Origin: Chitinophaga tropicalis
GTDB lineage: Bacteria; Bacteroidota; Bacteroidia; Chitinophagales; Chitinophagaceae
Length of the DNA: 64,000 nucleotides
Assembly: GCF_009758205.1 (NCBI RefSeq)
Contig: NZ_WRXN01000009.1
Coordinates: 124,001-188,000 of the forward strand
Direction of reading: 5' to 3'
Shown here: positions 16,128 to 25,954 of the stretch, in pieces
How positions within the stretch are numbered: position 1 is the first letter of the stretch
Layout: each line of letters opens with the position of its first letter
Notes under the pieces: generated by a model
Seen by the model: the letters and a program-made list of their open reading frames with translations, nothing else
What the model was told of the DNA's origin: nothing
The model's database searches: none
Translations under genes and position numbers: made by a program

Positions 16128-17213
16128 TTATCTGATCTTGAAGTAAGCAATAAGCCATCCTACTACTTCGCTGTAGCTACGGATGCCCATTTCCTGTTTA
16201 TTTGCCTTGAGATACTGGTCATAGATCATAGCGGTATAGTTATCTACCGGACCGCGGTATTGTTCATAAAATTCCCTGAGCTGGCGCACATCGGCTTTAA
16301 TTCCCGGAACTGCCCTACGCCAGAGCTGTCCTGCCAGGGTAGTATCCTGCCTGCGCAGCTGACGCACGCTGTACATGAACATTTCAAAGTTAGCTGCATA
16401 GCGGAAGCGGGGACTGGTGTCATTCACCGCTACCAGGTACCCTACAAAGTTGGCTTCTTCTTCCGGTGCGTAACCTAACTGATGAGCCATTTCATGACAA
16501 ATGGTGAAAGGATGCAGGAAACCGGGGGTGGTGACATTCACCTGGGCTTCGCCGGTAAAGGGGTTAAGATACCCCCCTACTCCCATATAATTGAGCCAGT
16601 GGCTATATAACGATGGTTTGATACAGGGATTACGATATTGAAGCGAGGGCCATTCCTGTCCGGCTTTTTCATATGCAAGTATGGCCTGTTGGAACATCCG
16701 GGCACTATCGGCGCCGGGATGGATGGCGTTCATTGTATCTCCCAGGGCGTACCTGTCTGCATTTACCTGTTGCAGCAAAGTATCGGTAAGCCGGTAAAGT
16801 TGTTCTTTACCATAGGAGGTTACTTCCAGCTGCAGGTCCTTTTCCAGGGAGCTACGATCATAATTGAATCCCCAGAGCAACAGGAAGGCCAGGTAAATGG
16901 TAAGAAGGGACTGAATACCACGGAGCAACTGTAATCCCAGCAAATTCCATTTCCTTTTTACAATCTTATAACATAATTTTAACAAATAAATGCCTGCTGT
17001 TATAATCCAGGCGCCATAAATTACGTCGCCGATGCTGAAAGGTACTTTCCCCAGTACCTGACGAAGGAATGAACTTATCGAATTGAATAACCTATGAAAA
17101 TAAAATTCAGCGAACCTATGGCTGAAAGCAAGCAAAATGTTGAACGTCAATATACACAATACGGTTATCAGTATACGTACTCCTGTGTGCCTTATCTTTA
17201 TTTTAGTATCCAT
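16128..17213 (-). CDS. DUF3810 membrane protein with HExxH metalloprotease motif
   Basis: A 361-residue protein with an N-terminal membrane part: segments around residues 12-31, 60-80 and 100-115. It is followed by a domain with a zinc-protease motif, CHEMAHQLGYAPEEEANF (His240, Glu241, His244 and a likely third ligand near Glu253). This is the DUF3810 family of Bacteroidota; the motif suggests an envelope-bound metallopeptidase, but no substrate is known. Downstream is the glucosidase with a 2-base gap. Its start is only 16 bases from the divergent fructosamine-kinase-like start at 17230, so the two promoters must overlap the opposite coding sequences. Confidence 0.88.
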   Translation of the reverse strand: MDTKIKIRHTGVRILITVLCILTFNILLAFSHRFAEFYFHRLFNSISSFLRQVLGKVPFSIGDVIYGAWIITAGIYLLKLCYKIVKRKWNLLGLQLLRGIQSLLTIYLAFLLLWGFNYDRSSLEKDLQLEVTSYGKEQLYRLTDTLLQQVNADRYALGDTMNAIHPGADSARMFQQAILAYEKAGQEWPSLQYRNPCIKPSLYSHWLNYMGVGGYLNPFTGEAQVNVTTPGFLHPFTICHEMAHQLGYAPEEEANFVGYLVAVNDTSPRFRYAANFEMFMYSVRQLRRQDTTLAGQLWRRAVPGIKADVRQLREFYEQYRGPVDNYTAMIYDQYLKANKQEMGIRSYSEVVGWLIAYFKIR

Positions 17214-17229
17214 ATAACCTGTGCAAAAG

Positions 17230-18108
17230 ATGACCGATGATATTTTATTGGGTGAACTGACCACTGCTCTTTCCTGCCAGTCAGGAATGAAAATACACAT
17301 TAATTATGCAGAAAAGATGCCCGGTGGAGATATAAATGAAACTTTCAAGCTGACAACGGAAAGCGGGTTATTATTCCTGAAGATGAATGATGCGAAGCAA
17401 TATCCCGGCATTTTTGAAAGGGAGGCCAGCGGGCTGGAATTGCTGCGTGATACTCATACCTTAACGGTACCCCGTCCGCTTGCTACGGGCAAGACTGGTA
17501 ATAAGGCATTTCTTATTACGGAGTTCATGGAAAAAGGCGGCGCCAATCCTGATTTCTGGGAGAATTTTGCTGCCGGGCTTTCAAGGATGCACCGGCATAC
17601 GCAGCCTTTGTTCGGGTTACCTGAAACAAACTACATAGGGACTATCAAACAATATAATACCCCTTACAGCAGCTGGTCTGTATTCTATGCTTTTAACCGG
17701 TTACAGCCGCTGACGCGGGAGGCGTATAACCGTCATATCCTGGACAAGCAGATGGTGGAGAAGATGGAGCATTTGTGGAAGAAGCTGCCGCAGATCTTCC
17801 CGGAAGAACCGCCTGCATTACTGCATGGCGACCTGTGGTCCGGCAATTTTATGGTAGGCGCTGACGGGCGGGCATGTGTGTATGACCCGGCAGCGTATTA
17901 TGGCCACCGGGAAATGGACCTGGCCATGGCCAGGTTGTTCGGAGGCTTTGATACACGTTTCTTTTTTACATACCAGTCTATGTACCCGCTGGCCAATGAA
18001 TGGCAGCAGCGTATAGGCATATGCCAGTTATACCCGTTGATGGTACATCTGCTGTTGTTTGGCGGTAGTTACTATAATAGTGTTAAGGAAGTCCTGGACA
18101 CATTCTGA
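17230..18108 (+). CDS. Fructosamine kinase-family protein
   Basis: A 292-residue APH-fold kinase related to fructosamine-3-kinase, which phosphorylates glycated amines so that they decompose and proteins are repaired. Motifs: PGGDINETFKL near the N-terminus (glycine-rich loop), FLKMND with the ATP lysine, the catalytic loop HGDLWSGNFM, and metal-binding VYDPAAYYGHREMDLAM. The length fits bacterial homologues. The ATG at 17230 is preferred; a GTG at 17221 would add three residues. It lies head-to-head with the DUF3810 gene and ends 8 bases from the convergent hybrid kinase. Confidence 0.9.
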   Translation: MTDDILLGELTTALSCQSGMKIHINYAEKMPGGDINETFKLTTESGLLFLKMNDAKQYPGIFEREASGLELLRDTHTLTVPRPLATGKTGNKAFLITEFMEKGGANPDFWENFAAGLSRMHRHTQPLFGLPETNYIGTIKQYNTPYSSWSVFYAFNRLQPLTREAYNRHILDKQMVEKMEHLWKKLPQIFPEEPPALLHGDLWSGNFMVGADGRACVYDPAAYYGHREMDLAMARLFGGFDTRFFFTYQSMYPLANEWQQRIGICQLYPLMVHLLLFGGSYYNSVKEVLDTF

Positions 18109-18115
18109 GCATGGT

Positions 18116-20137
18116 TTACTGAAGATCCTTCATCCGGTCATATTCGCCGGCAATAATAGGATAGAATTTATCGAGATCGTGAGAGATAGCGGTAAATACA
18201 GCTTTTATTTCTTCTACAGGCGGCAGGGTATCGCTGTTGAGTGCATTTTCCAGCTGCTGCATGCTGCTGGTGATCCAGGTAAGTCCTACCATTGCGAAGT
18301 TGGGCTTTAATTTATGTACCTGGAACCTGAGCTGTTCCCAGTCTGACTCATCTACAAGCCTCCGGATCCTGACCATTTCATCCCTGATGGTTTTCAGGAA
18401 GATCTCGAACAGGTCTGCGGCATAGGAAATATTGTTCTCGTACAAAGCGTTCAGGTACTTTACATCAAGTTCCTTATGGAACTCAAATCCGGATAAATTG
18501 GTTGCTTCTTCCATTATAAATTCTGTTTCTTCATCGTTCAGGTATTTATTCAATACCTGCAATAACTGATCGGGCGTATAAGGTTTGGTCAGTATATCTG
18601 TGATCCCGGCCTGCCGTGCCTGGGTAAAGGTACTTTCCATAGCCAGGGCGGTGGTAGCTACCAGTGGGGTAGCCACATTAGGTTTATCTTCATCCTGCCT
18701 GATATCTGCAGCCAGTTCCAGTCCGTTCAGCCCGGGGATGCGTATATCAAGAAGAATGAGGTCATATTGTCTTGAATTAAGAAAATAAAGTGCATCCGGG
18801 CCATTGGTGGCCAGCTGATGCTGAACATTGTATTTTTCCAGCAGGCTGATGATGTACCTGAGATTCATCGGATTATCCTCTATCACCAGCACTTTTGCAC
18901 CTGCAAAGTTAGGTTGCCTGCTTTTATTTCCGGTCATTGCGTTGGTTATTGCCGGTTTACGGGTATCAATGAAGGGCAGGTTAAAGGAGAAGCAGGTACT
19001 GAAACCAGGCATATGTTCTACATGGATGCTGCCTCCCTGGAGCTCCACCAGTTGTTTGGATATGGCCAGGCCAAGGCCGGTGCCACCATATTTATCCCGG
19101 ATCTCCTGTTCCGCCTGTTTATAGTTCTGAAAGATAAGCTCTAATTTATCATTCTGGATCCCGATACCGGTATCGCATACCTGAAAGCGTACCCATCTTT
19201 TGTCTTCCTGCCAGGATTCCAGCGTTACCCTGATTGAAATTTCACCTTCACTGGTAAACTTCTCTGCATTACCTAACAAGTTCATAAGTATTTGGTTCAG
19301 CAGCATATCATCACCTACCAGCCGGTTTTGCAGCTGAGGGTCAATAAAGGCGGAGATCCTGACCGGGCGGTGGCCCATTTTAAGCTCAAAGGTATGACGG
19401 AGGGAATGTACCAGCTCTACCAGGTTAAATTCCCGTTGGTTTACCTGTAATTCGCCTGCTTCTATCCTGGAAATATCGAGAATATCGGAGATAAGTCCAA
19501 GGAGAATACCGGAAGAATGCTTCAATATCTTAATATAATCCTGCTGCGTGGCGTCCAGGGCGGTTTCTTCAAGGAGGTGTGTCATGCCGATGATGACGTT
19601 GAGCGGGGTCCTGATCTCATGGCTCATACTGGCCAGGAACTCTTTCTGGGCCTTTCTGGCCTGTTCTGCCTGCTCACGGGCCTGTTCCATGTCAGAACGT
19701 TTCATTTTATGCCGGGAAACGTCCAGTATCTGCCAGACACTGCCTGTAAAAACCCCATTGTCTATCAAAGGGATGTAACTGATCTCATAAAGATGCCCGT
19801 CGTTCAACGCGAGTTCCCAGCCGAAATAAGGTTTTATATTACGGCGCAGGTCTTCCATTTTCTCGATAAAAGCTTCCGGACCTGCCAGTAAGCCACTGAA
19901 ATGGTTTATAACGTCCCGGAAAGGCATTCCCACAATGTGGTCGGCTACGGACCCCGCATTATCGGCAAATACGTGGTTTATCCAGATAACCCTGTGTTGT
20001 TCATCTGTGAGCAGCACGCCTGCATTGCTGTTTTTCAGCAAAATACTGAGAGGAAGTGAGAATATGGCATGGGGAGCCTCAGATAAACTGCGGTCCGTGG
20101 GATGTTTTCTCTTATCTTTGATCCGGGCTTTAGCCAT
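18116..20137 (-). CDS. Hybrid sensor histidine kinase (PAS-HisKA-HATPase-REC-Hpt)
   Basis: A 673-residue cytoplasmic multistep phosphorelay protein. A PAS domain spans about 30-140, then a coiled-coil linker (MEQAREQAEQARKAQKE). HisKA has FLASMSHEIRTPLN with phospho-acceptor His173. The HATPase has NLLGNAEKF, DTGIGI and GGTGLGLAIS at about 285-360. A receiver at about 415-535 has acidic Glu420/Asp421 and phospho-acceptor Asp464 in LILLDIRIPG. The C-terminal Hpt has LRFQVHKLKPNFAMVGL with His608. No membrane segment is visible, so the signal is internal, sensed by the PAS domain. No cognate DNA-binding regulator is adjacent, so the Hpt probably passes phosphate to a distant protein. Confidence 0.94.
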   Translation of the reverse strand: MAKARIKDKRKHPTDRSLSEAPHAIFSLPLSILLKNSNAGVLLTDEQHRVIWINHVFADNAGSVADHIVGMPFRDVINHFSGLLAGPEAFIEKMEDLRRNIKPYFGWELALNDGHLYEISYIPLIDNGVFTGSVWQILDVSRHKMKRSDMEQAREQAEQARKAQKEFLASMSHEIRTPLNVIIGMTHLLEETALDATQQDYIKILKHSSGILLGLISDILDISRIEAGELQVNQREFNLVELVHSLRHTFELKMGHRPVRISAFIDPQLQNRLVGDDMLLNQILMNLLGNAEKFTSEGEISIRVTLESWQEDKRWVRFQVCDTGIGIQNDKLELIFQNYKQAEQEIRDKYGGTGLGLAISKQLVELQGGSIHVEHMPGFSTCFSFNLPFIDTRKPAITNAMTGNKSRQPNFAGAKVLVIEDNPMNLRYIISLLEKYNVQHQLATNGPDALYFLNSRQYDLILLDIRIPGLNGLELAADIRQDEDKPNVATPLVATTALAMESTFTQARQAGITDILTKPYTPDQLLQVLNKYLNDEETEFIMEEATNLSGFEFHKELDVKYLNALYENNISYAADLFEIFLKTIRDEMVRIRRLVDESDWEQLRFQVHKLKPNFAMVGLTWITSSMQQLENALNSDTLPPVEEIKAVFTAISHDLDKFYPIIAGEYDRMKDLQ

Positions 20138-20255
20138 TTGTTAAAAAAATAGAGATGGGGCACTGGCCACTCTTTGACAAATTAAGTTGGCCATTCCAGA
20201 AATACAACATACAAAATATAAATATAATATTGGCAATCAACAAAAATAGGAAATT

Positions 20256-20285
20256 TTTGCTTTTGCAAATATTTGGTTACCTTTG
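20256..20285 (+). promoter_or_regulatory. Bacteroidota-type promoter of the DUF177-rpmF-plsX cluster
   Basis: TACCTTTG at 20278-20285 matches the TAnnTTTG -7 element. A TTTG at 20256-20259 (and another at 20262-20265) provides the -33 element at roughly the expected distance. The DUF177 start codon is 28 bases downstream, preceded by a GTGAGGA ribosome-binding-like sequence. Confidence 0.6.
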
Positions 20286-20312
20286 CATCCCTCTAAAAGT
20301 GAGGATTTTAAT

Positions 20313-20846
20313 ATGAAAGCACTCCGTCAATTTGATATTGCCTTTGTGGGACTGAAGCCCGGGGTGCATACATTTCAGTACCAAATTACGGATAGTTTCT
20401 TTGAAAACTACGGCCCACAGGACTTCAGTAACTGTAATGCAACAGTAAAATTACTGCTCGACAAGAAAAGTAATTTCTTCCTGCTGAAATTTGAAATCGG
20501 GGGTACCGTTACCGTAAATTGTGACCGTTGCGGACAACCATTTGAGCTACAGCTCTGGGACGATTTTGACCAGGTAGTGAAAATGGTGGATAACCCGGAC
20601 GAGTTAAACGATGATGAGGACCCGGATGTATCTTACATCTCCAAAACGGAATCTCATCTGAATGTAGCTGAATGGATCTATGAGTTCATCAATCTCAGCA
20701 TTCCCATGCAGCGCATTCACCCGGAAAAGGACGGGAAAAGCGGTTGTGATCCGAAAGTACTGGAAATGTTGGACAAGATGAACCAGCAATCAGGCGAAAA
20801 AGACAATCCGATCTGGAAAGACCTGGATAAATTCCGCCAGAACTAG
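20313..20846 (+). CDS. DUF177 (YceD-like) protein
   Basis: A 177-residue protein of the YceD/DUF177 family, associated with ribosome assembly or rRNA metabolism and normally encoded just before rpmF, as here. A Cys pair in VNCDRCGQPFEL opens the conserved part, followed by an acidic stretch (DELNDDEDPDVSYIS) and a segment IPMQRIHPEKDGKSGCDP that supplies a further cysteine. The ATG at 20313 is preceded by GTGAGGA and so is preferred over an ATG at 20283, which falls in the -7 element. The L32 gene follows after 75 bases. Confidence 0.9.
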   Translation: MKALRQFDIAFVGLKPGVHTFQYQITDSFFENYGPQDFSNCNATVKLLLDKKSNFFLLKFEIGGTVTVNCDRCGQPFELQLWDDFDQVVKMVDNPDELNDDEDPDVSYISKTESHLNVAEWIYEFINLSIPMQRIHPEKDGKSGCDPKVLEMLDKMNQQSGEKDNPIWKDLDKFRQN

Positions 20847-20921
20847 GGTTCAGCACAAGTGAAGGCGAGATCATAAATTACTTATTAAACATTAAACACG
20901 GACAATTAAAACTTAAATAAA

Positions 20922-21116
20922 ATGCCAAATCCGAAACGCAGACATTCTCAGCAAAGATCAGCTAAGAGAAGGACGCATTACAAGGCCTTTGCGGATACTT
21001 TAAGCACAGATAGCGCAACTGGTGAAGTGCACCTGAGACATCGTGCTCACTGGGTAGAGAACAAACTGTACTACAGAGGAAAAGTAGTATTGGAAAAACA
21101 AAGCAGCACTAAATAA
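20922..21116 (+). CDS. rpmF: 50S ribosomal protein L32, cysteine-free form
   Basis: A 64-residue basic ribosomal protein. The N-terminus MPNPKRRHSQQRSAKRRTHY is the L32 signature, and VENKLYYRGKVVLEK is the C-terminal one. The middle TDSATGEVHLRHRAHW lacks the two CxxC pairs that form the zinc ribbon in many Bacteroidota L32 proteins. This is the zinc-independent type found in several bacteria and may be the normal form in this lineage. Position between the DUF177 gene and plsX is the classical arrangement and makes the assignment secure. Confidence 0.95.
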   Translation: MPNPKRRHSQQRSAKRRTHYKAFADTLSTDSATGEVHLRHRAHWVENKLYYRGKVVLEKQSSTK

Positions 21117-21163
21117 TTTATTACTATTTTTACCCCCGACCAAACAGACAAACCTAAACGTTC

Positions 21164-22105
21164 ATGAGAATCGGGCTAGATATGATGGGCGGCGATTTTG
21201 CCCCCATTGAAGCAGTAAAAGGAGTAAAATTATTTTTAGACACTGTTGCTACGGATGCGCACCTGGTGCTGATTGGTGATGAGGCGGCTCTTGCCCCCCT
21301 GTTGTCAGATGCGCAGTTAGACCAATCAAAATATTCAGTTGTTCATTCATCCCAGGTAATAGGGATGAATGAACATCCTACCAAAGCACTGAAGGAAAAA
21401 CCGCAGTCTTCTATTGGTATCGGCTTTCACCTTCTGCAGAATGGCAAAGTGGACGCCTTTATCAGTGCCGGTAACACCGGAGCCATGATGGTTGGTACAT
21501 TCTACTCTATCAAGGCTATAGAAGGCATACAGCGGCCCACTATCTCCACTCCCGTCCCCCGGGAAGACGGCTCATTCGGGCTGTTACTGGACGTTGGTAT
21601 CAATGCGGACTGTAAAGCAGAAAACCTGGTACAGTTTGCCGTCCTCGGTTCCCTTTATTCAAAACATATCCTGCAGAACAGCAATCCTACCGTAGGCCTG
21701 CTGAATATAGGTGAAGAAGAAGGTAAAGGAAATCTGCTGGCGCAGGCTACATACCCGCTGCTGAAAGAGCATCCGCAACTGAACTTCATTGGTAACGTTG
21801 AAGGACGGGATATTTTCACTAACAAAGCAGACGTGATCGTGTGTGAAGGCTTTACCGGTAACGTAGTTCTGAAAATGGCGGAATCTATCCATGATATTGC
21901 AGTAAGACGCAACATTAACGATGATTACATGCATAAATTCGACTTCGAGACCTATGGTGGTACACCTGTACTGGGTGTTTCACAGCCGGTGATCATTGGT
22001 CATGGTATCTCTAAAGGCATCGCCTTTAAGAACATGCTCACCCTGGCACAACAGATGATCGAATCAAAACTCCTGGATAAGATCCGTGAGAGTTTTGTGA
22101 AATAA
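21164..22105 (+). CDS. plsX: Phosphate acyltransferase PlsX
   Basis: A 313-residue enzyme that converts acyl-ACP to acyl-phosphate for phospholipid synthesis. Starts MRIGLDMMGGDFAP, with HSSQVIGMNEHPTKALK, the conserved SAGNTGAMMV, LLNIGEEEGKGN and CEGFTGNVVLKMAE. Full length. It follows rpmF after 47 bases. The gene often found next, fabH, is absent; a strong terminator follows instead. Confidence 0.96.
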   Translation: MRIGLDMMGGDFAPIEAVKGVKLFLDTVATDAHLVLIGDEAALAPLLSDAQLDQSKYSVVHSSQVIGMNEHPTKALKEKPQSSIGIGFHLLQNGKVDAFISAGNTGAMMVGTFYSIKAIEGIQRPTISTPVPREDGSFGLLLDVGINADCKAENLVQFAVLGSLYSKHILQNSNPTVGLLNIGEEEGKGNLLAQATYPLLKEHPQLNFIGNVEGRDIFTNKADVIVCEGFTGNVVLKMAESIHDIAVRRNINDDYMHKFDFETYGGTPVLGVSQPVIIGHGISKGIAFKNMLTLAQQMIESKLLDKIRESFVK

Positions 22106-22135
22106 TTTACATCCTATCGAAAATGAAAGGTATTG

Positions 22136-22170
22136 ATACCGGTCTGTAAACAGACCGGTATTTTTTATTT
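22136..22170. terminator. Terminator after plsX (probably bidirectional)
   Basis: A perfect 11-bp stem ATACCGGTCTG/CAGACCGGTAT around TAAA, followed by TTTTTATTTT. On the minus strand it directly follows the stop of the NtrY-like kinase gene. Confidence 0.85.
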
Positions 22171-25100
22171 TAAAAAGACGGCGGTGGTTCAATTGGTAGT
22201 CTCACATAAAAAGTAGTACCCACTGTCAATTGTGTTTCAAACCATATCTCTCCTCTTGCCTGTTCCACAATATTCTTACACATTGCCAATCCTAAGCCTG
22301 TACCTGAATTTTTGGTAGTAAAATTAGGCACGAATATCTTTGACTGGATCTCAGGCGGAATACCATCTCCATTATCAGCAATACTCACCACTACCCATCC
22401 ATCTTCTACTTCGTCCATGCTGATACTTACTTCCCCTGCCCTGCCTTCAGGAATAGCCTGTACAGCATTCTGCAAAAGATTGGTAAACAACCTGTTCATC
22501 TGCGTCTTATCTGCAAACACATAATATGCCTTACCGGGAGGATTGAAATGTATATAACAATGCTCATGGCTCTGGTAAAGGTCCTTCAGGGAATAGAGTA
22601 CTTCATTCAGCAGCAGCACCTCGCTGTTAGCTTCATCTATACGGGAAAAAGCAGAGAAGTCAGAAGCAATATTGGCCAGGTGCTCTATCTGTTCTACCAA
22701 CGTACGCGCTACATTATGGGATAGCTGCTTTACGTTAGGTGCATCATTATCAATAGCACGCTGCAGGTATTGTATGCTCAGCTTCATAGGCGTAAGCGGG
22801 TTCTTGATCTCATGCGCCACCTGCCGTGCCATTTCACGCCAGGCGCCTTCCCTCTCGCTCTTGGCCAGTCTTGCGGCACTGACCTCCAGCTTACGCACCA
22901 TCTTGTTGTATTCCTTTACCAGTGCACCTATCTCGTCTTCTTTCTCCCATTCTATCTCATCATTCTGCTGCCCCAGGTTCACGTGACGCAGTTTCTCCGT
23001 AACAAGAGAGAAGGACTTGGTAATGGAGTTGGTGATCAGCAATGCCAGTAAACCGGCTATCAGGAAGATGAATGCATTGAAATTGATCAGCGCTACAAGG
23101 AAATTGGATATCTGCTGATTCAGCTCCGTCTGTGTGGCAAAATAAGGCACATTCAGATAGGCAAATATCTCTCCGTTGCTGCGCAATGGGGTATAACCGG
23201 AAAGGAATTTCATGGAACCTATCTTCTCTTTCTGTATCCATTGGATCTTCGGATCACGGTATAACTGCAGGAAAGCATCCGGGTTGATCTTCCTGGATAA
23301 CAGTCCCTTTTCAGTAATAAGCGGTTGTGTAGTGACCTGCAGATTGCCATCCCTGTCATATATGTTGATATCCAGCGCACGGTCGTCCGCGATCTCTCCT
23401 ATAGAAGCCGAAAGGCTGGCCTGGAAGATAGGATCGTAAAGATCATCCAGGTCGTCAAACATCCGCTGGTTGGCAAATACTTTCTCTACATCATGAGATA
23501 CCTCATTGATAGTACGGCTGAGCTTTTCCTTATTCTGTCTTTCAGAGCGGCCTATGAAGAAAAGGATGGTGGTCAGACCGAGTATAACGAATGCAAATAC
23601 AACGATGAAAATGATTGTGCCATGTACCTTTTTCCGGATGTTGATGTTGATCAGCGATTTCATATTACTGATACGCATACGTGCTTTTACCAGCAGGTCC
23701 AGCATCCTGTAGATCACAATGATAAGCAGGAACAGGCAGAACATGTAGGCAAAGAGGGTGATAAACTCAACAAAGTTCCTGCTGTCTTTCACTACTATCA
23801 CTACTTTATCCTTCGAGGCCCTGTAGGTAAGAGAAGAATATCCTTTGTCGGATGTAACGGTGATCTCTTCTTTAGGCGTTTCCGCCAGTCTTACGGGGAA
23901 TGCAAAATCGTTGTTGTGGATCACCAGCTGCCCTTTGTCGTAAATGGCATAGGAATAGGCAACAGAAGACTCTTTTTCCGGATCGTACAGGTCCCCATCT
24001 ACCAGGAGCTCAGGGTAAAGCCGTTGAGTGTTGAGTACTGCGGGAGTTAACTCATACACCAGGTATCCTGAAGGCACCCCGTTACGGAAGAAATCTTTCC
24101 GGCCTATGTAACTGTAATCGTTAAAACTGCGCTCGTTATAATACAGCTCATTACCTATCAGTTCCGACTCGACGAGCATACGCCTGCTCAGCACTGAGAA
24201 ACTGGAAGTATCCCCCCCATATATGGATTCACCGTATTCATTGAAAGGATAGAAGGTTACATTGAAGCGGCTCAGATACCCTTTGAAGTACTTCTGTTTC
24301 AGTTCGTTTTCCAACACTGAACGGGGCATATTATTGCCATTGCTCTGCAGGAAGAAAAGTTGTAACAGTTCATCTTCCTCCATCTTGCGGGTAACGTCTG
24401 TGAGCAGCATTTCCAGGTAAGGGTCCTTTTGTTTGGAAAGCTCTACCGCCATGCGTTCCCGCAGACTGATCTCCTTCTGATCATTGTAGTAAACGATAAC
24501 CGCAGAAGTGGTGATAGTAAGGATGAACAACCAGAACAGGAAAGGTACGGTAGCCAGGCTGTTCTCAAAACGCATAGCCAGTACATCCAGCAGCACCACG
24601 TAGATGATCAGCCAGATAACCAGTGCTAAAGAATAGTATATTTCCGGGTTCTGTAAACGGAACATCAGCCATACGACCCCGACCACGGCCAGGAATATGT
24701 ATTTGGAACGGTGCCTGAAGTTTGTCAGTTCATTCAGCAGGTAGTTGATGATCTGTGAAAAGAAGAGGAAACTGAAAGCTATAAATCCCAGTATGATAAA
24801 TCCTATAATGCTGTAAGTGATGCTGTCACTGTTAAGGCTTACGAAGTTGGTAACGTCAAAAGATATCCTGGAATCTATTACAAGGCTCTGGATCAGTTCG
24901 GAGAGGAACTGTCCTACCACATACATGATAAAGCTGCTGAGAATGATCACTATCCTTTGCTGCCAGCTTTTTTTCACCAGCGGCGCCCGGATGGTCTTTA
25001 CGTGTTCCCGGAAGAACAACAGCAGCCAGAATCCCAGTAATACGTTCAGGAGCAGGTCTCCCAGGGAGCGGAAAACCTCGTCCTTTGCATAAATAAGGGG

Positions 25101-25949
25101 GGTAAAGATATAAAGCGATCGCAGGTTGAATGGGAAAGGATAAAGGTAGCTGAGGGTACGGAACAGGATGATAACGCTGAACAGGAAGAGGAAGCCGTAC
25201 AGGGGATTCTTCTGTCTTGCCAGCATAGCGGCAAAGAGGTTGATAAAGATCAGTACGCAGATACATCCCAGCACCCGCAATATAACGCTGAGCATGTTAG
25301 GTGGGCTGGTATCCATGGCCCTGTCGTAGTGCAGGTAGAAGAGGATAAGGTCCTGTCCATTCAGCACAGGAATGCCGGGGGGCTTGAGATGGATCGTATA
25401 TTCTTTTCCGAGAGCCGGTTTATCGTAAAAGTGATCTACCAGGTAGGTGTTGCTGATGTTGTATTGCATCATCACAGGAATGGCAGCTACAAGAAAGCGG
25501 TCATGCTCTTTCTCTGTGCTTTCCACCTTTTTACAGATCACCTCATAATAGCCGTTCCTGAGTTTGAGGAAACGCATACCGGGTACAAGGGGCACCTGCC
25601 ACTCTTCCGGTAGTACCAGGTTGGTGCTCCAGTACACCAGCCAGCGGCCGGCAGCACTGCTGTCATATGCAAAAAGATAGAAGTCCTGGTTACTGAGCCA
25701 TTTCTCCTGGCGTTCGTTATAGTCACGTACAAACAGGCGGGACAACAATGCAGTATCCTGTGAGAGCTCTTCAAATGCTTTTTCTCTCTGACGGATGCTT
25801 TTCTCCAGGCTACGTTTCACTCCCTGGGGAGAAGAATAATATGACCAGTAATTGCTGAAGAGGAAAGAAAATGTGAACAACCAGGCAGCAATGATCAACA
25901 GGTATCCGTGGCGGATAAAAAACAGTCTTATTTCTTTGATATCCAGCAA
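22170..25949 (-). CDS. Very large NtrY-like membrane sensor histidine kinase
   Basis: A 1259-residue sensor kinase. After one membrane segment near 15-33 and an extracytoplasmic part there is a block of about nine further segments between roughly 220 and 500. A second external domain follows, then a segment near 755, another near 800, a third external domain and a last segment near 955. HAMP spans about 975-1025. The kinase core is of NtrY type: REMARQVAHEIKNPLTPMKL with His1046, NLLQNAVQAI, DNGDGIPPE and NSGTGLGLAMCK. NtrY kinases commonly control nitrogen or envelope responses with an NtrC-like regulator, but none is adjacent. mazG is 5 bases upstream in the same operon. The length is well above normal. 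Confidence 0.92.
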   Translation of the reverse strand: MLDIKEIRLFFIRHGYLLIIAAWLFTFSFLFSNYWSYYSSPQGVKRSLEKSIRQREKAFEELSQDTALLSRLFVRDYNERQEKWLSNQDFYLFAYDSSAAGRWLVYWSTNLVLPEEWQVPLVPGMRFLKLRNGYYEVICKKVESTEKEHDRFLVAAIPVMMQYNISNTYLVDHFYDKPALGKEYTIHLKPPGIPVLNGQDLILFYLHYDRAMDTSPPNMLSVILRVLGCICVLIFINLFAAMLARQKNPLYGFLFLFSVIILFRTLSYLYPFPFNLRSLYIFTPLIYAKDEVFRSLGDLLLNVLLGFWLLLFFREHVKTIRAPLVKKSWQQRIVIILSSFIMYVVGQFLSELIQSLVIDSRISFDVTNFVSLNSDSITYSIIGFIILGFIAFSFLFFSQIINYLLNELTNFRHRSKYIFLAVVGVVWLMFRLQNPEIYYSLALVIWLIIYVVLLDVLAMRFENSLATVPFLFWLFILTITTSAVIVYYNDQKEISLRERMAVELSKQKDPYLEMLLTDVTRKMEEDELLQLFFLQSNGNNMPRSVLENELKQKYFKGYLSRFNVTFYPFNEYGESIYGGDTSSFSVLSRRMLVESELIGNELYYNERSFNDYSYIGRKDFFRNGVPSGYLVYELTPAVLNTQRLYPELLVDGDLYDPEKESSVAYSYAIYDKGQLVIHNNDFAFPVRLAETPKEEITVTSDKGYSSLTYRASKDKVVIVVKDSRNFVEFITLFAYMFCLFLLIIVIYRMLDLLVKARMRISNMKSLININIRKKVHGTIIFIVVFAFVILGLTTILFFIGRSERQNKEKLSRTINEVSHDVEKVFANQRMFDDLDDLYDPIFQASLSASIGEIADDRALDINIYDRDGNLQVTTQPLITEKGLLSRKINPDAFLQLYRDPKIQWIQKEKIGSMKFLSGYTPLRSNGEIFAYLNVPYFATQTELNQQISNFLVALINFNAFIFLIAGLLALLITNSITKSFSLVTEKLRHVNLGQQNDEIEWEKEDEIGALVKEYNKMVRKLEVSAARLAKSEREGAWREMARQVAHEIKNPLTPMKLSIQYLQRAIDNDAPNVKQLSHNVARTLVEQIEHLANIASDFSAFSRIDEANSEVLLLNEVLYSLKDLYQSHEHCYIHFNPPGKAYYVFADKTQMNRLFTNLLQNAVQAIPEGRAGEVSISMDEVEDGWVVVSIADNGDGIPPEIQSKIFVPNFTTKNSGTGLGLAMCKNIVEQARGEIWFETQLTVGTTFYVRLPIEPPPSF

Positions 25950-25954
25950 GTCGT

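Noticed and set aside
23325..24050. 241-residue open frame opposite the large sensor kinase
   Set aside because: Shadow of the kinase; no motif and no promoter.
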